Positions 17,445-26,739 of a stretch of DNA of 64,000 nucleotides are shown here, in pieces (position 1 is the stretch's first letter; each line of letters opens with the position of its first letter). The stretch covers positions 1 through 64,000 of the forward strand of contig JAGBBT010000044.1 in NCBI GenBank assembly GCA_017938365.1, read 5' to 3'. The notes beneath the pieces were generated by a model. That model saw only the letters and a program-made list of their open reading frames with translations. It was not told where the DNA came from and ran no database searches. The DNA is from Treponema sp. Its GTDB lineage: Bacteria > Spirochaetota > Spirochaetia > Treponematales > Treponemataceae. The translations under genes and the position numbers were made by a program.

Positions 17445-18797
17445 TTATGCAACTATATTTACAGAAAAATTTGAATTTTCTGAAATATCCTGTTCCATAC
17501 TTCCAATTTCTATGTCAGAAGAAGATACATACTCACCGTACATCTTTTCAGCTAAGAAATTTGACTGAAAGTTTTGATGATTACTATCTTGATTCTGTGC
17601 AAAATTTTGTTGCCCAGCAAAGTTCAAATCAAATTGACCTGTTTCAAATCCACTCTGTGCAAAAGCATTTTTTAATGATGTAATACTTTCTCTTATTGCA
17701 TCATAAGCTTCTTGAGAATGAACTGTTATTGTACCTGTAATTAATTTGTCAGAAAGTGAAAGATTAATTTTTACATTTCCTAACTTTTCTGGATGTAAAA
17801 CTAAATTAATTGAACCTTGATCATTGTCATTTAAAACTATTGAACTAGCCTTTACAAAATCAGAAGCATTAGCTTGAATCAAATTAGATAACATACTCTG
17901 ATAATTTGAATTTGTAGCTGCAGCTGCTTGTGATGTTGATGATGTAATATTCTGTTCAATATTTTTTGCAAGATCAACTGATATTTCAAATGAATTATTA
18001 CTATCTTGTTTATACTGTAATTCAAAGTCTTCAGTTTTTTTCGACTTTTGAACAACATTATCAAGATTATCATTTTCAATATTCTGTGTTCTCAAATCCA
18101 CTACTTTTAACTTAGAAATTTTATTATTTGAAAAATCATTTTCTAAGTTTTTTGAATTAAAAGCATTATCATCTGAAACATCAGAGAAACTTTGTATATT
18201 TTCTGACAAATTATTCAAAAAGTTGATAGGATCATTTACTGATTCTTCCTGTGCTACATCAACATCATTTAACTTAGTTTTTAGGTTTGCAAGATTTTCT
18301 GACTTCTGAATTAAATCTTTTAATTCAGACTCGTTAATAACTTCTTCTGTTGCATTTTTGTTATTATTGTTCACTAGCCATTCAAACTGCTTTTTAGTTA
18401 ATGTTGCAGACTTTTTATCTTCCTTTAAATTTTCCACTTTCAGTGTTTTTTCAAGAATTAATTCTTCTGATAAAACAAATTGATTTTCTTCAATTTTTGT
18501 GGAATTAACAGGGATAATTGTTATCTCAGGAACTTCACTTTTTTCATTTTTAGAGGAATCTGATAATGTTTTTTTCTTAGATTTGTCTTGGACTTCAGTT
18601 TTACTTTCTTGATTTTCCTCAGAAACATAAGCCCTTTCTTCTGTTACATCATCATTTTTTCTTATTGATTCTCGTAACGACTTTAAGAAAGAACTCTCTT
18701 TTTCAGAACTTGAAGTATGAGAAACTTCAGTTTTTTGTGTCTGTATTTGAGGCAAAATTTGATTAAGTTGTACTGCTTGCACCGGCACGACCTCCAA
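17445..18797 (-). CDS. fliK: Flagellar hook-length control protein FliK
   Basis: A 450-residue secreted molecular ruler. The first ~300 residues are low-complexity, rich in Ser, Glu, Asn and Lys, as is typical. The C-terminal Flg_hook domain is clear: GSINLVLHPEKLGNVKINLS, then ITVHSQEAYDAIRESITSLK and FAQSGFETGQFDLNF. That domain switches the export gate from hook to filament substrates. It lies between flbB and flgD, the usual place in spirochaetes. Confidence 0.9.
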   Translation of the reverse strand: MEVVPVQAVQLNQILPQIQTQKTEVSHTSSSEKESSFLKSLRESIRKNDDVTEERAYVSEENQESKTEVQDKSKKKTLSDSSKNEKSEVPEITIIPVNSTKIEENQFVLSEELILEKTLKVENLKEDKKSATLTKKQFEWLVNNNNKNATEEVINESELKDLIQKSENLANLKTKLNDVDVAQEESVNDPINFLNNLSENIQSFSDVSDDNAFNSKNLENDFSNNKISKLKVVDLRTQNIENDNLDNVVQKSKKTEDFELQYKQDSNNSFEISVDLAKNIEQNITSSTSQAAAATNSNYQSMLSNLIQANASDFVKASSIVLNDNDQGSINLVLHPEKLGNVKINLSLSDKLITGTITVHSQEAYDAIRESITSLKNAFAQSGFETGQFDLNFAGQQNFAQNQDSNHQNFQSNFLAEKMYGEYVSSSDIEIGSMEQDISENSNFSVNIVA

Positions 18798-18843
18798 ATA
18801 GAAAACAATCGAAAATCTCGGCCGATTTCAAGCACAACTACAT

Positions 18844-19473
18844 TTAATTCAAAGTTTCAGGTTTATTTGCCATTTTTCTTTGAATTACAGCAGCCCGCTC
18901 TGCTGGCATATTCATTAACCAAACAGAAGTTAAGGAAACTGTCTTTGATTCAACAGCTAGTTCATCTGTCTTACGGAAGATGTCAATTATGTCCTGATCA
19001 TGCATTCCTAACAATTGTTCTACAGCTGTTTTTGGAGGCATACTTGTCAAATATGCCGAAATTGTTTCGATATTTCTATTTCTATCATCGTACATTTTTA
19101 GTTCATTGTTGAATGTTTTTTCGCGTTCATCTTGAGATTTTTGTCTTTCTTCAAGTTCTTTAGCTATAGACTCATTAGATTTTTCAGATTTTGCAATATC
19201 AGCTTCTCTTTTGTCTAATTCTTGTTTTAATATTTCTAATGCTTCAAGTCGTTTTTTTAATCTATCATCATCTAAATTAGCTTCTATTGGATCTGACGCA
19301 GTAGCTGAAGAGGAAGTTTGTACAGAATATCCTAAAAGTTTGTATAAAGGAGCAAAAAACTTTTTAGCTTGAATTATTCCAAGATAATCAAACCACATAA
19401 GTCCACCCAACAACATTATAATAATTAAAAAGAGTAGAACTATTGTTTTTCCGATACCTTTACTTCTAGCCAC
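18844..19473 (-). CDS. flbB: Periplasmic flagellar collar protein FlbB
   Basis: A 209-residue protein: one N-terminal membrane helix (~9-30), a long charged coiled coil (~70-140), and a C-terminal MotE/MgtE-N-like domain (TISAYLTSMPPKTAVEQLLG, VWLMNMPAERAAVIQRKM). In Borrelia, FlbB is the base of the periplasmic collar that holds stators and drives flagellar assembly. The domain order and the position before fliK fit. It starts 53 bases after the large secreted-protein gene. Confidence 0.88.
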   Translation of the reverse strand: MARSKGIGKTIVLLFLIIIMLLGGLMWFDYLGIIQAKKFFAPLYKLLGYSVQTSSSATASDPIEANLDDDRLKKRLEALEILKQELDKREADIAKSEKSNESIAKELEERQKSQDEREKTFNNELKMYDDRNRNIETISAYLTSMPPKTAVEQLLGMHDQDIIDIFRKTDELAVESKTVSLTSVWLMNMPAERAAVIQRKMANKPETLN

Positions 19474-19526
19474 TTTATTCCTCTCAATATTTTATATAAC
19501 TTATTGATATTTTATATTATTTTATC

Positions 19527-22292
19527 TTAGTAGACAAGATTACAACCAACAGAGAATCCATTCTTATTTTGATAATTCTTACAATGGGGTCTAAAGTACA
19601 AAGTTCCGTATATTGATAGCGTACTGCTTGGATTGGCAAAAATACCTGTATTTAATCCTGACATAACTTCAAATCGTAAACCTAAATAATCCGAATACTC
19701 GTCTATCGTTACATCTTTTGCAATTGAATATGTATTCATAATTTCAAAATTTTGCTGAGAATTGTAATATATTTTTCCATTGTATAAGGCTGAAATAAAA
19801 AATCTGTCTACATATATGCTTAACAACGGAATACCTTTTTGAATCTCTGTCGAAAATAACACTGCTTTTGTATAAAAATGAGCAAAATATGAAGAATTTG
19901 GAAATAAATCAAAAGAAAATGACAATGGAAAAACTCCCGGAACATATGCCCCGAAAGCAAATCCTAAATTTACATTTTTTGAAAAATTGTATTCACCATA
20001 AATAAAAGGTTCTAGATAAATCCCACCAAATTGCCAATACCCTTCTGCAACCCTATGCACATTTGAATATGATAATGAAGCAACATTAACAGTATAAAAA
20101 TCATCCTTTTCAAAATTAAACATTCCATTAAAACCAAAATTTATTGTGTTAAAACATTCATTATAAATAACTTTAGAAAAAACAATTTCCTCAGAACTTT
20201 GTAAAAATCCCTCTGAATTAAACTTACTATCACCACTAAAAGTATATGAATAAGAATTATTTCCGCCTGTTATACTGCCTTTAATCCCATAAAACTTATT
20301 CTCAAAACCATAACCTGCTGATAAAGAAATAATTTTATCACCCCAAGGGTTTGAACTTATAAATGAAAATCCTAACAAACTAATTTCTTCTATATCCCAA
20401 TCTGAATTATATAAGGGAACAGACGATACTGGTAAAAGAATTCCATTTTTATAATAAGTGAATGGATTATATTTACAAATTTTTTCTTGTGTATTTAAGT
20501 TGAAGTTAATATCTTTTTTATCATTTTCAACAGAAATATCTGCCGTTATTTTAGTACTTTCAGTTTTTATTGTATTTAAATTTAATTCAGAAATATTTTT
20601 GTTTTCATAAAAAGAATTTATGCACATTAGCTTTTCTGATGTTATTGGTACAGGATTATGTACACCACCTGAAAAATCTTGATTTTGCAGAATTAATGAA
20701 CCTTCTTTATCATGAACAGTCAATATACCAAACCTAGGTAACATTTCTCCAAAAGAATTAAATTTTGCCCAAGAAAAATAAAAAGACTTTTCGTTATTTT
20801 TTTCTGTAATTTTTAAATTTCTGATAATATTTTTTTCATTACTAAGGGAGGTTTTATAGTCAAAAGATGTAATTCCATCTGTAATTCTTATACACCAATC
20901 AAGATTTTCTCTGTATATAAAGGCAATTTTTCCATCATCATAATAACAGGGATTAAAGGCCAATGCATTTTTTTTAAGTTTATAAACTTTTTCTTTTGTA
21001 TAAGTTTTATTTTCAAAATCAATAATAAATGAATTAATAACAAAAGTTGAATCATAGGATATAGCAACTAAGTGATAATTGCTTTTAGAATCAGAATATA
21101 TAAAACCATCAAACAAACCTGTATCAGTTTTAAAGACAAATTTTTCCTTTTTTAAATCATAAATATAAATAATTGATTTTCTATTATCTTTTTCTTTTAT
21201 AGTTGTTATAGCCAAAAAGTTACCATCATTACTAAGGGACAGCCGATTTACAGTAGGAATTGAAATAATTTTTTTAACTTCTGAAAAGCAATAATCAGAT
21301 TCTTTTTTTTCTGCATAATATACGGAATTTCCCTTATTCTCATACCAAACAATTCCGTAGTTTGAAGAATCCATCTGAGTTATCTGAGAATTTTTTGTAT
21401 TTCCTTTCCAATATTTGTAAAGTTCAATTTCATGTTTTATTGAATTTGGAATTATTATTGAGTTTTTATAATCATCCCAACAATCAGAAAGTTTTAAGTT
21501 ATAAACTTTTTCAAATACTCCAGAACAAAAAGACAAAGAAATCGAAGATCCTGCCTGCTTCCAAAAATCAGAATATTTTTTCATTCCGTAGGTTTGTTGC
21601 AAATAGTTAGCAAACCCAGCTCCAAACAAATAGGATGCATTTTGTCCTGGATAAATGTCTCTTGACCCTGTTACATCTCTCCAAGATGGAAATTTATCCT
21701 CTATTTTTGCTTGAATTAAAATTTGTGTATTAAAAGGGTTATTTAACCTTCCATCTTGATTTTTACTTTCAAAAGATACAGTTGCACCTTCATTCCAAAA
21801 AGTAGATAACGAAATCCAAGCAGGATTTAAGGAATCGGCAAAAACATTAGATAAAAACTTCCAAAACCCATTTTTCATATTAAGAGTAACAGCATGAGTT
21901 AATTCATGATAAAAAACTGATTCAAGCGTATTTTTATAAGTGTCTAATTCTGAATTTACAAAAGTGTCATATAAAACAATTCGATTATAAGGAACTGCTG
22001 AAAAATAAGCATTTAGTTCTTCTACGGATTTTGTTATTGTAACAGGAAATCTTTGGTAGCAAACAGTATTTAAATTCAAGCATATTTGCTCATACATTGA
22101 ATCACAAACTAAAAAAATTTTCTCCGCAGAATTTTTACATTCTTCTGGATAAATAATATCAAAATATTTTGTTTTTATAACAGAAATGTCACCTTTGCTA
22201 GAAGATAAAACTCCACTTCTTGTAACTGAATAAAGATTTATTGCTAGAAAATTTAATAAAAGAATAAAAAAAATCTTTAATTTTATCTTCAT
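19527..22292 (-). CDS. Secreted metalloprotease-like/propeller/outer-membrane protein
   Basis: A 921-residue exported protein with signal peptide KIFFILLLNFLAINLYS. Residues ~35-260 carry a gluzincin-type zinc site, HELTH (~129-133), with a likely third ligand in FWNEGA 35 residues on. The middle (~285-560) reads like TolB/WD-type propeller blades ('SLSNDGNFLAI', 'YYDDGKIAFIY'). The last ~270 residues are aromatic and alternating, like a beta-barrel, ending SVGCNLVY. ATG 22292 overlaps the hexokinase TGA by one base, so translation is coupled. It may act in the envelope; function unknown. Confidence 0.75.
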   Translation of the reverse strand: MKIKLKIFFILLLNFLAINLYSVTRSGVLSSSKGDISVIKTKYFDIIYPEECKNSAEKIFLVCDSMYEQICLNLNTVCYQRFPVTITKSVEELNAYFSAVPYNRIVLYDTFVNSELDTYKNTLESVFYHELTHAVTLNMKNGFWKFLSNVFADSLNPAWISLSTFWNEGATVSFESKNQDGRLNNPFNTQILIQAKIEDKFPSWRDVTGSRDIYPGQNASYLFGAGFANYLQQTYGMKKYSDFWKQAGSSISLSFCSGVFEKVYNLKLSDCWDDYKNSIIIPNSIKHEIELYKYWKGNTKNSQITQMDSSNYGIVWYENKGNSVYYAEKKESDYCFSEVKKIISIPTVNRLSLSNDGNFLAITTIKEKDNRKSIIYIYDLKKEKFVFKTDTGLFDGFIYSDSKSNYHLVAISYDSTFVINSFIIDFENKTYTKEKVYKLKKNALAFNPCYYDDGKIAFIYRENLDWCIRITDGITSFDYKTSLSNEKNIIRNLKITEKNNEKSFYFSWAKFNSFGEMLPRFGILTVHDKEGSLILQNQDFSGGVHNPVPITSEKLMCINSFYENKNISELNLNTIKTESTKITADISVENDKKDINFNLNTQEKICKYNPFTYYKNGILLPVSSVPLYNSDWDIEEISLLGFSFISSNPWGDKIISLSAGYGFENKFYGIKGSITGGNNSYSYTFSGDSKFNSEGFLQSSEEIVFSKVIYNECFNTINFGFNGMFNFEKDDFYTVNVASLSYSNVHRVAEGYWQFGGIYLEPFIYGEYNFSKNVNLGFAFGAYVPGVFPLSFSFDLFPNSSYFAHFYTKAVLFSTEIQKGIPLLSIYVDRFFISALYNGKIYYNSQQNFEIMNTYSIAKDVTIDEYSDYLGLRFEVMSGLNTGIFANPSSTLSIYGTLYFRPHCKNYQNKNGFSVGCNLVY

Positions 22293-23551
22293 CAATCTAC
22301 AGCTCCAGCAATTGCAGTTCCCAATAAAATATCATTTTCGCACCAGGATAATTCATAATGAATATTATACTTTTTTGTTTCTGCATCTAAATAATTTTTT
22401 ATTCTAGGTAATAAATTATGAGTTTTAAATAATGTTGTCCCATTACAGAGAATACATATTGGTCTATCTTTTGATTTTCCTTCATCACACTGAATCAAAA
22501 TCGCCATTAAAATACTTGCTCCATATATTGCAGCCCTTTCTATAGCTGAATCTAACAATTTTAAAAGCTTACATTTATCTTCTTCTGTCACACATGACTT
22601 TGAAAGTGGATTTTTTAAATTTGTCGTATCACACAAAAATTCATTTATTTCTATCAAAGATAATTCTTTTATTTCGTTTAACCTTAAAGTTGTTTCTAAA
22701 GAAAATAAAGAATTTTTTATTGCAAATTGTATTAACTCATAACCAACCATTCCCAAATATCCTCCAGAACAACATTTTTCTAAAGGATATTGTCCAGGAA
22801 TATTAGTCTTTTTATCGAGAGAAATATCTATTTCTGACAAAGGAATTTTGTCACATTTTCCAGATTCACAAACAATTATTTGTTCCTCTATTTTGTTTTT
22901 TTTCTTCTGAATATAAGCTCCGTTAATTCCTGTTCCAAATATAAATCCTATATAACTAGAATAATTCTTTTCTGCTGTGGCAACACCTGCTAATAATGCT
23001 GCTACAGTATCGTTTAACAATCTTATCTTTTTAATTGTTTTCCATTGTCGGCTTTCTAATTCAGTTTTTAAGTTTTCACCAACAAGACAACCTATAACTT
23101 GAGGAGCCTTTATTTCTTTACTAAAGGCATTTGGTATTCCATCACCGTTTTCAGTCATATTCATTGCATAAGAAAAGCAAAATCCAATTTCAGTAGCTTT
23201 GTCTTTTAAATAGTCAATATTATCCGCAATAGTCGAAAAAAATTCTTTTTTTGATAATTCTTTTTCTATTCCAGGCATAGATGTTTTTCTAAAATCAGAA
23301 ATAGTAACATCACCTTTTTCATCAAATGTTATTAAACAAGACCGAAAATTAGTTCCGCCGGCATCAATAACTATTATTTTTTTATTTTTAGGCTTATTTT
23401 TGGGAGGAAGTATCCATGTATTAAACATATCTTGTCCAGCCTTACTTTTATCTTCAAACAAACCTAAATTCATATCATATAATATTCGTTCATATACATT
23501 ATCAATTTTTGGAATAAAGTTATATTTTTTTATAAAGGCTTCTACTGTCAT
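22292..23551 (-). CDS. hxk: Hexokinase
   Basis: A hexokinase-family (not ROK) sugar kinase of 419 residues, phosphorylating glucose or related hexoses with ATP. Visible landmarks: phosphate-1 loop IVIDAGGTNFRS, sugar-binding region ending IRLLNDTVAALLAG with the catalytic Asp, phosphate-2 FIFGTGINGAY, and a C-terminal adenosine loop near ILCNGTTLF. The start is uncertain: ATG 23551 follows an extended -10 (TGGTACAAT) by 6 bases, implying a leaderless mRNA. An in-frame ATG at 23569 would add 6 residues. Neither has a ribosome site. Confidence 0.92.
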   Translation of the reverse strand: MTVEAFIKKYNFIPKIDNVYERILYDMNLGLFEDKSKAGQDMFNTWILPPKNKPKNKKIIVIDAGGTNFRSCLITFDEKGDVTISDFRKTSMPGIEKELSKKEFFSTIADNIDYLKDKATEIGFCFSYAMNMTENGDGIPNAFSKEIKAPQVIGCLVGENLKTELESRQWKTIKKIRLLNDTVAALLAGVATAEKNYSSYIGFIFGTGINGAYIQKKKNKIEEQIIVCESGKCDKIPLSEIDISLDKKTNIPGQYPLEKCCSGGYLGMVGYELIQFAIKNSLFSLETTLRLNEIKELSLIEINEFLCDTTNLKNPLSKSCVTEEDKCKLLKLLDSAIERAAIYGASILMAILIQCDEGKSKDRPICILCNGTTLFKTHNLLPRIKNYLDAETKKYNIHYELSWCENDILLGTAIAGAVD

Positions 23552-23553
23552 AA

Positions 23554-23565
23554 AATCATTGTACC
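23554..23565 (-). promoter_or_regulatory. Extended -10 of the hexokinase operon
   Basis: The minus strand reads TGGTACAAT, a TGn plus a -10 hexamer at five of six consensus bases, ending 6 bases before the ATG at 23551. Confidence 0.4.
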
Positions 23566-23622
23566 ACATTAAATAAATCTAAACTATTTACTTAATAAAG
23601 CATTCTCAAATTATCTTCATAA

Positions 23623-23631
23623 TGTTATATT
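23623..23631 (+). promoter_or_regulatory. Extended -10 of the helicase gene
   Basis: TGTTATATT has TGn followed by TATATT, ending 9 bases before the ATG at 23641. No ribosome site is visible. Confidence 0.4.
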
Positions 23632-23640
23632 TTTATTCCA

Positions 23641-25731
23641 ATGAGTACAGATTTATCAGATTTAAAAAATGAATTAAATCCAGAACAATACGAAGCCGTT
23701 ATGACAATTAACGGTCCAATCCTTATTATAGCTGGAGCTGGTAGTGGAAAAACTAGAGTTATAACATTCAGAATTGCCCATATGCTAAACGCAGGAATTC
23801 CCCAAAGCCAAATTCTAGCTTTAACTTTCACAAATAAAGCTGCAAAAGAAATGCAAGAAAGAATAAAAGAATTAACAGGAAAAAAACTTCCATTCTTAAC
23901 AATTTCAACCTTTCATGCATTTGGAGTAAAAGTTTTAAGACAAGATATAGAAAAACTCGGTTGGAGAGAAAACTTTTCAATTTATGACGAAACTGATAGA
24001 AATGCACTTATAAAAGAAACAGGAAGAGAACTAAGATATTCTCCAGAAGTTATGGATATATACAAAATTGGTATAATCATTAGCGATATAAAAACTGGAA
24101 GAAAAAGCTGGAACTCTGAAAATGAAATTTATCGTCAACTATATGAAGGTTATCAAGAAGGCTTAAAATTATATAATGCCGTCGATTTTGATGATCTAAT
24201 TACATTACCAATAAAACTTTTTAGAGAACACCCAGAAGTATTAAGTAAATATAAAGAAAAATTTAAGTACATAATGGTTGATGAATTTCAAGACACAAGT
24301 CATCAACAATACGAATTAATGAAGTTACTTTCAGAAAATAATATAGCCGTAGTTGGTGATGATGACCAATCTATTTACAGTTGGAGAGGTGCAGATTATC
24401 AAAATATAATAAATTTTGAAAAAGACTTTCCTAATATGAAAGAAATTCGCCTTGAACAAAATTATCGCTCAACAGGAACAATATTAGCAGCTGCAAATGG
24501 TGTTATAAAGCATAATACAAACCGTAAAGATAAAGAATTATGGTCTGGAAACGGAGAAGGAAAACCTATAGAAGTTTATATGCCAGATAATGAAACCGCA
24601 GAAGCTGATTTTGTTATTGAATGTATTAGAAGCATTTGTGCTGAAGAAAAGAGAAAATATGATGATTTCTGTGTTTTAATGAGAGCTAATACACAAAGCC
24701 GTGCAATAGAAGAAGCTTTTTTACAAGACAATTTACCTTATGTAATGAGTGGCGGAACTTCATTCTTCCAACGAAAAGAAATCAAAGATGTTATTTCTTA
24801 TTTGAGAGTTATTGCAAATCATGATGACGATGTAAATCTTTTGAGAATCATCAATACACCAAGGAGAGGTATTGGAAGAACTACTATAGAAAAATTAAAT
24901 GAGATAGCAAAAAATCTTTCTTGTTCATTGTGGGAAGCAATAAATACTTTACTAGAAGTTCCAGAAGAAGAAGCTGATTCATTTATGCTGAGTAGCGAAT
25001 TAACATTTAAAGGTGAAGAATACGGTGATTTTTCAGAAGGAACAAAAGAATCATTAAAAGACTTTGTCAAAATTATAGAATCAAATAAATCTATGCTAGG
25101 TGGTCACGGTCTTGCAAAAAAAGTAAGAACAATGGTAGAAGAAATACGATATTTTGATTTTTTAATCAGTGAAAACCCGAAATCAGAAAAAGCAGCAAGA
25201 TTTAAATATTTAAATATTGAAAGTTTGATAAATTCTATTGAAATGTGGGAAAACAATCCTGAAACACCAGATCCAAATTTATATAACTATTTAAACAGAA
25301 TCACTTTGTTGTCGAGAGACGATATGGACGATAACGAAGACAACGGAAAAATAAATCTTATGACAATACATGCTTCAAAAGGGCTAGAATTCCCCGTTGT
25401 CTTTATTATAGGAACAGAAGAGGGACTTATTCCTCACGGAAGGGCTGTTGAAGAAGGTGGGGATTCTGCTGTTGAAGAGGAAAGGCGACTTTTTTATGTA
25501 GCAATTACAAGGGCAAGAGATAAATTATATATTTCATCATGTAAAAAAAGACGACACATGCAATCAACAGTAGACTGTGTTCCAAGTAGATTCCTAGATG
25601 AAATACCTTCCAATTTAGTTGAATACCATGAACCTGCAAAGATTGTTGATCTAAAAACAGCTGAAGATTTTTTTGCTAACATGAGAAAGAAATTTACAGC
25701 ACCAATTGTTCCTGGTTTTACAAATAAATAA
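23641..25731 (+). CDS. UvrD/Rep/PcrA-type DNA helicase
   Basis: A superfamily 1A 3'-5' helicase of 696 residues. Motifs in order: Q motif LNPEQYEAV, Walker A AGAGSGKTRV, Ia LALTFTNKAAKEM, Walker B VDEFQDTS, motif III GDDDQSIYSWRGA, motif IV LEQNYRST, V NLMTIHASKGLEFPVVF, VI EEERRLFYVAITRARDKLY. All catalytic residues are intact. It unwinds DNA in repair and replication restart; PcrA, UvrD and Rep cannot be separated by eye. The short C-terminal tail resembles PcrA/Rep length. It diverges from the hexokinase operon. Confidence 0.95.
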   Translation: MSTDLSDLKNELNPEQYEAVMTINGPILIIAGAGSGKTRVITFRIAHMLNAGIPQSQILALTFTNKAAKEMQERIKELTGKKLPFLTISTFHAFGVKVLRQDIEKLGWRENFSIYDETDRNALIKETGRELRYSPEVMDIYKIGIIISDIKTGRKSWNSENEIYRQLYEGYQEGLKLYNAVDFDDLITLPIKLFREHPEVLSKYKEKFKYIMVDEFQDTSHQQYELMKLLSENNIAVVGDDDQSIYSWRGADYQNIINFEKDFPNMKEIRLEQNYRSTGTILAAANGVIKHNTNRKDKELWSGNGEGKPIEVYMPDNETAEADFVIECIRSICAEEKRKYDDFCVLMRANTQSRAIEEAFLQDNLPYVMSGGTSFFQRKEIKDVISYLRVIANHDDDVNLLRIINTPRRGIGRTTIEKLNEIAKNLSCSLWEAINTLLEVPEEEADSFMLSSELTFKGEEYGDFSEGTKESLKDFVKIIESNKSMLGGHGLAKKVRTMVEEIRYFDFLISENPKSEKAARFKYLNIESLINSIEMWENNPETPDPNLYNYLNRITLLSRDDMDDNEDNGKINLMTIHASKGLEFPVVFIIGTEEGLIPHGRAVEEGGDSAVEEERRLFYVAITRARDKLYISSCKKRRHMQSTVDCVPSRFLDEIPSNLVEYHEPAKIVDLKTAEDFFANMRKKFTAPIVPGFTNK

Positions 25732-25830
25732 AGAATTATTCAAAAATATCGTAATACTACAAAACTAAGTCGGTATAAAATCTCAATACTGTCATATTAT
25801 AATATTATCTCAAATGGAGGAGATAAAAAT

Positions 25831-26397
25831 ATGAAATTGAACAAAATCGTTTCAACATTCGCAGCAATTGCAACAGTAGCAATGCTCGCTTCTTGTGGAT
25901 CATCTGATGCTCCTGCAGCAGCAGCTCCAGCAGCTCCAGCAGCTCCAGCACCAGTACGTGCAACAGAAGCTCCAAAGTACACATTCAGTGGTACAGAACT
26001 TAAAATCGAAGTAGAAAACATGTTCTACGATGAATTCCTCGTATTTGCTGATGCAAAAGCATCTGGTGGATACGCTGCAAAATTATTAAACCCAGATTCA
26101 TGGGCAGAATGTGAAGTTACATTCCCAGCTGGTACTTATGAAGGTCTTGTAAACGAAGACGCTCCAGATGGAAACCATGATGCATTCAATGTAGTAGTTG
26201 GAGAAACATACTACAGAACATTCCCATCTGATCCACCAATTGGAACATATGAGCTCACAACTCGTACACCAATGAAGCTTGTTTTTGATGCAGATACAAC
26301 TGTAAAAGTACGTATCGTTCAGAACGATCCAAACAGACCTAACAAACCAGGTGAAAATGGAATGAAACTTGACTATGTTGTTTTCACAAAGAAATAA
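25831..26397 (+). CDS. Highly expressed lipoprotein with carbohydrate-module-like fold
   Basis: A 188-residue lipoprotein: signal ending AMLASC (C22), then an Ala/Pro linker (~28-43). The globular part reads like a CBM6/35-type jelly roll: LKIEVENMFY, GGYAAKLLN, FPAGTYEGLV, FNVVVGETYY and a final strand KLDYVVFTKK. Codon use is strongly optimised (TTC, TAC, AAC and CTC far more often than in neighbours) with a strong GGAGGAG site, a TATAAT at 25798 and a private terminator, so it is probably an abundant envelope protein. Sugar binding is inference; no ligand residue can be assigned. Confidence 0.8.
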   Translation: MKLNKIVSTFAAIATVAMLASCGSSDAPAAAAPAAPAAPAPVRATEAPKYTFSGTELKIEVENMFYDEFLVFADAKASGGYAAKLLNPDSWAECEVTFPAGTYEGLVNEDAPDGNHDAFNVVVGETYYRTFPSDPPIGTYELTTRTPMKLVFDADTTVKVRIVQNDPNRPNKPGENGMKLDYVVFTKK

Positions 26398-26410
26398 TTT
26401 AGTCTAACTA

Positions 26411-26449
26411 AAAACCGACAGATTGCATCTGTCGGTTTTTTTTTATTTT
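26411..26449 (+). terminator. Terminator of the abundant lipoprotein gene
   Basis: A 13-bp stem AAAACCGACAGAT/ATCTGTCGGTTTT with loop TGC is followed by a long T run. Confidence 0.95.
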
Positions 26450-26460
26450 AAATGAAATAA

Positions 26461-26570
26461 AATTAGATTAAATTAGATTAAATTAGATTAAATTAGATTA
26501 AATTAGATTAAATTAGATTAAATTAGATTAAATTAGATTAAATTAGATTAAATTAGATTAAATTAGATTA
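26461..26570. repeat. Eleven perfect 10-bp tandem repeats
   Basis: AATTAGATTA is repeated 11 times with no mismatch. The AAATT tracts recur every 10 bp, about one helical turn, so the DNA should be strongly curved. The perfect identity suggests recent expansion or active copy-number change. It lies between the terminator of the abundant lipoprotein gene and the 3' end of tRNA-Arg, both pointing into it. No coding function is likely in the gap. Confidence 0.97.
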
Positions 26571-26591
26571 AAGCCGTTTAAAATAAAAAAA

Positions 26592-26666
26592 TGACACTAG
26601 ACGGGCTCGAACCGCCGACCCTCTGCTTAGAAGGCAGATGCTCTAATCCAGCTGAGCTATAGTGTC
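26592..26666 (-). tRNA. tRNA-Arg (anticodon UCU)
   Basis: A 75-base cloverleaf: acceptor GACACTA/TAGTGTC, D arm with AGCTCAGCTGGATTAGAGC, anticodon stem TCTGC/GCAGA with loop CTTCTAA giving UCU, and T arm GGCGG-TTCGAGC-CCGTC. CCA is not encoded. It reads AGA, the dominant Arg codon of these AT-rich genes. Confidence 0.96.
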
Positions 26667-26739
26667 ATTAAAAATATAATATCAAATTTCTAAATTCTTT
26701 GCAACAGCAAAATAATGTTTTAACAAAAGAATATAATCT

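Noticed and set aside
17445..18797. Genes on the opposite strand of the low-complexity fliK and the AT-rich flanks
   Set aside because: The opposite frames lack ribosome sites and recognisable sequence; they reflect biased composition.
26461..26570. CRISPR or attachment site beside a tRNA
   Set aside because: The unit is 10 bp without spacers, there is no integrase, and the tRNA 3' end is not duplicated.
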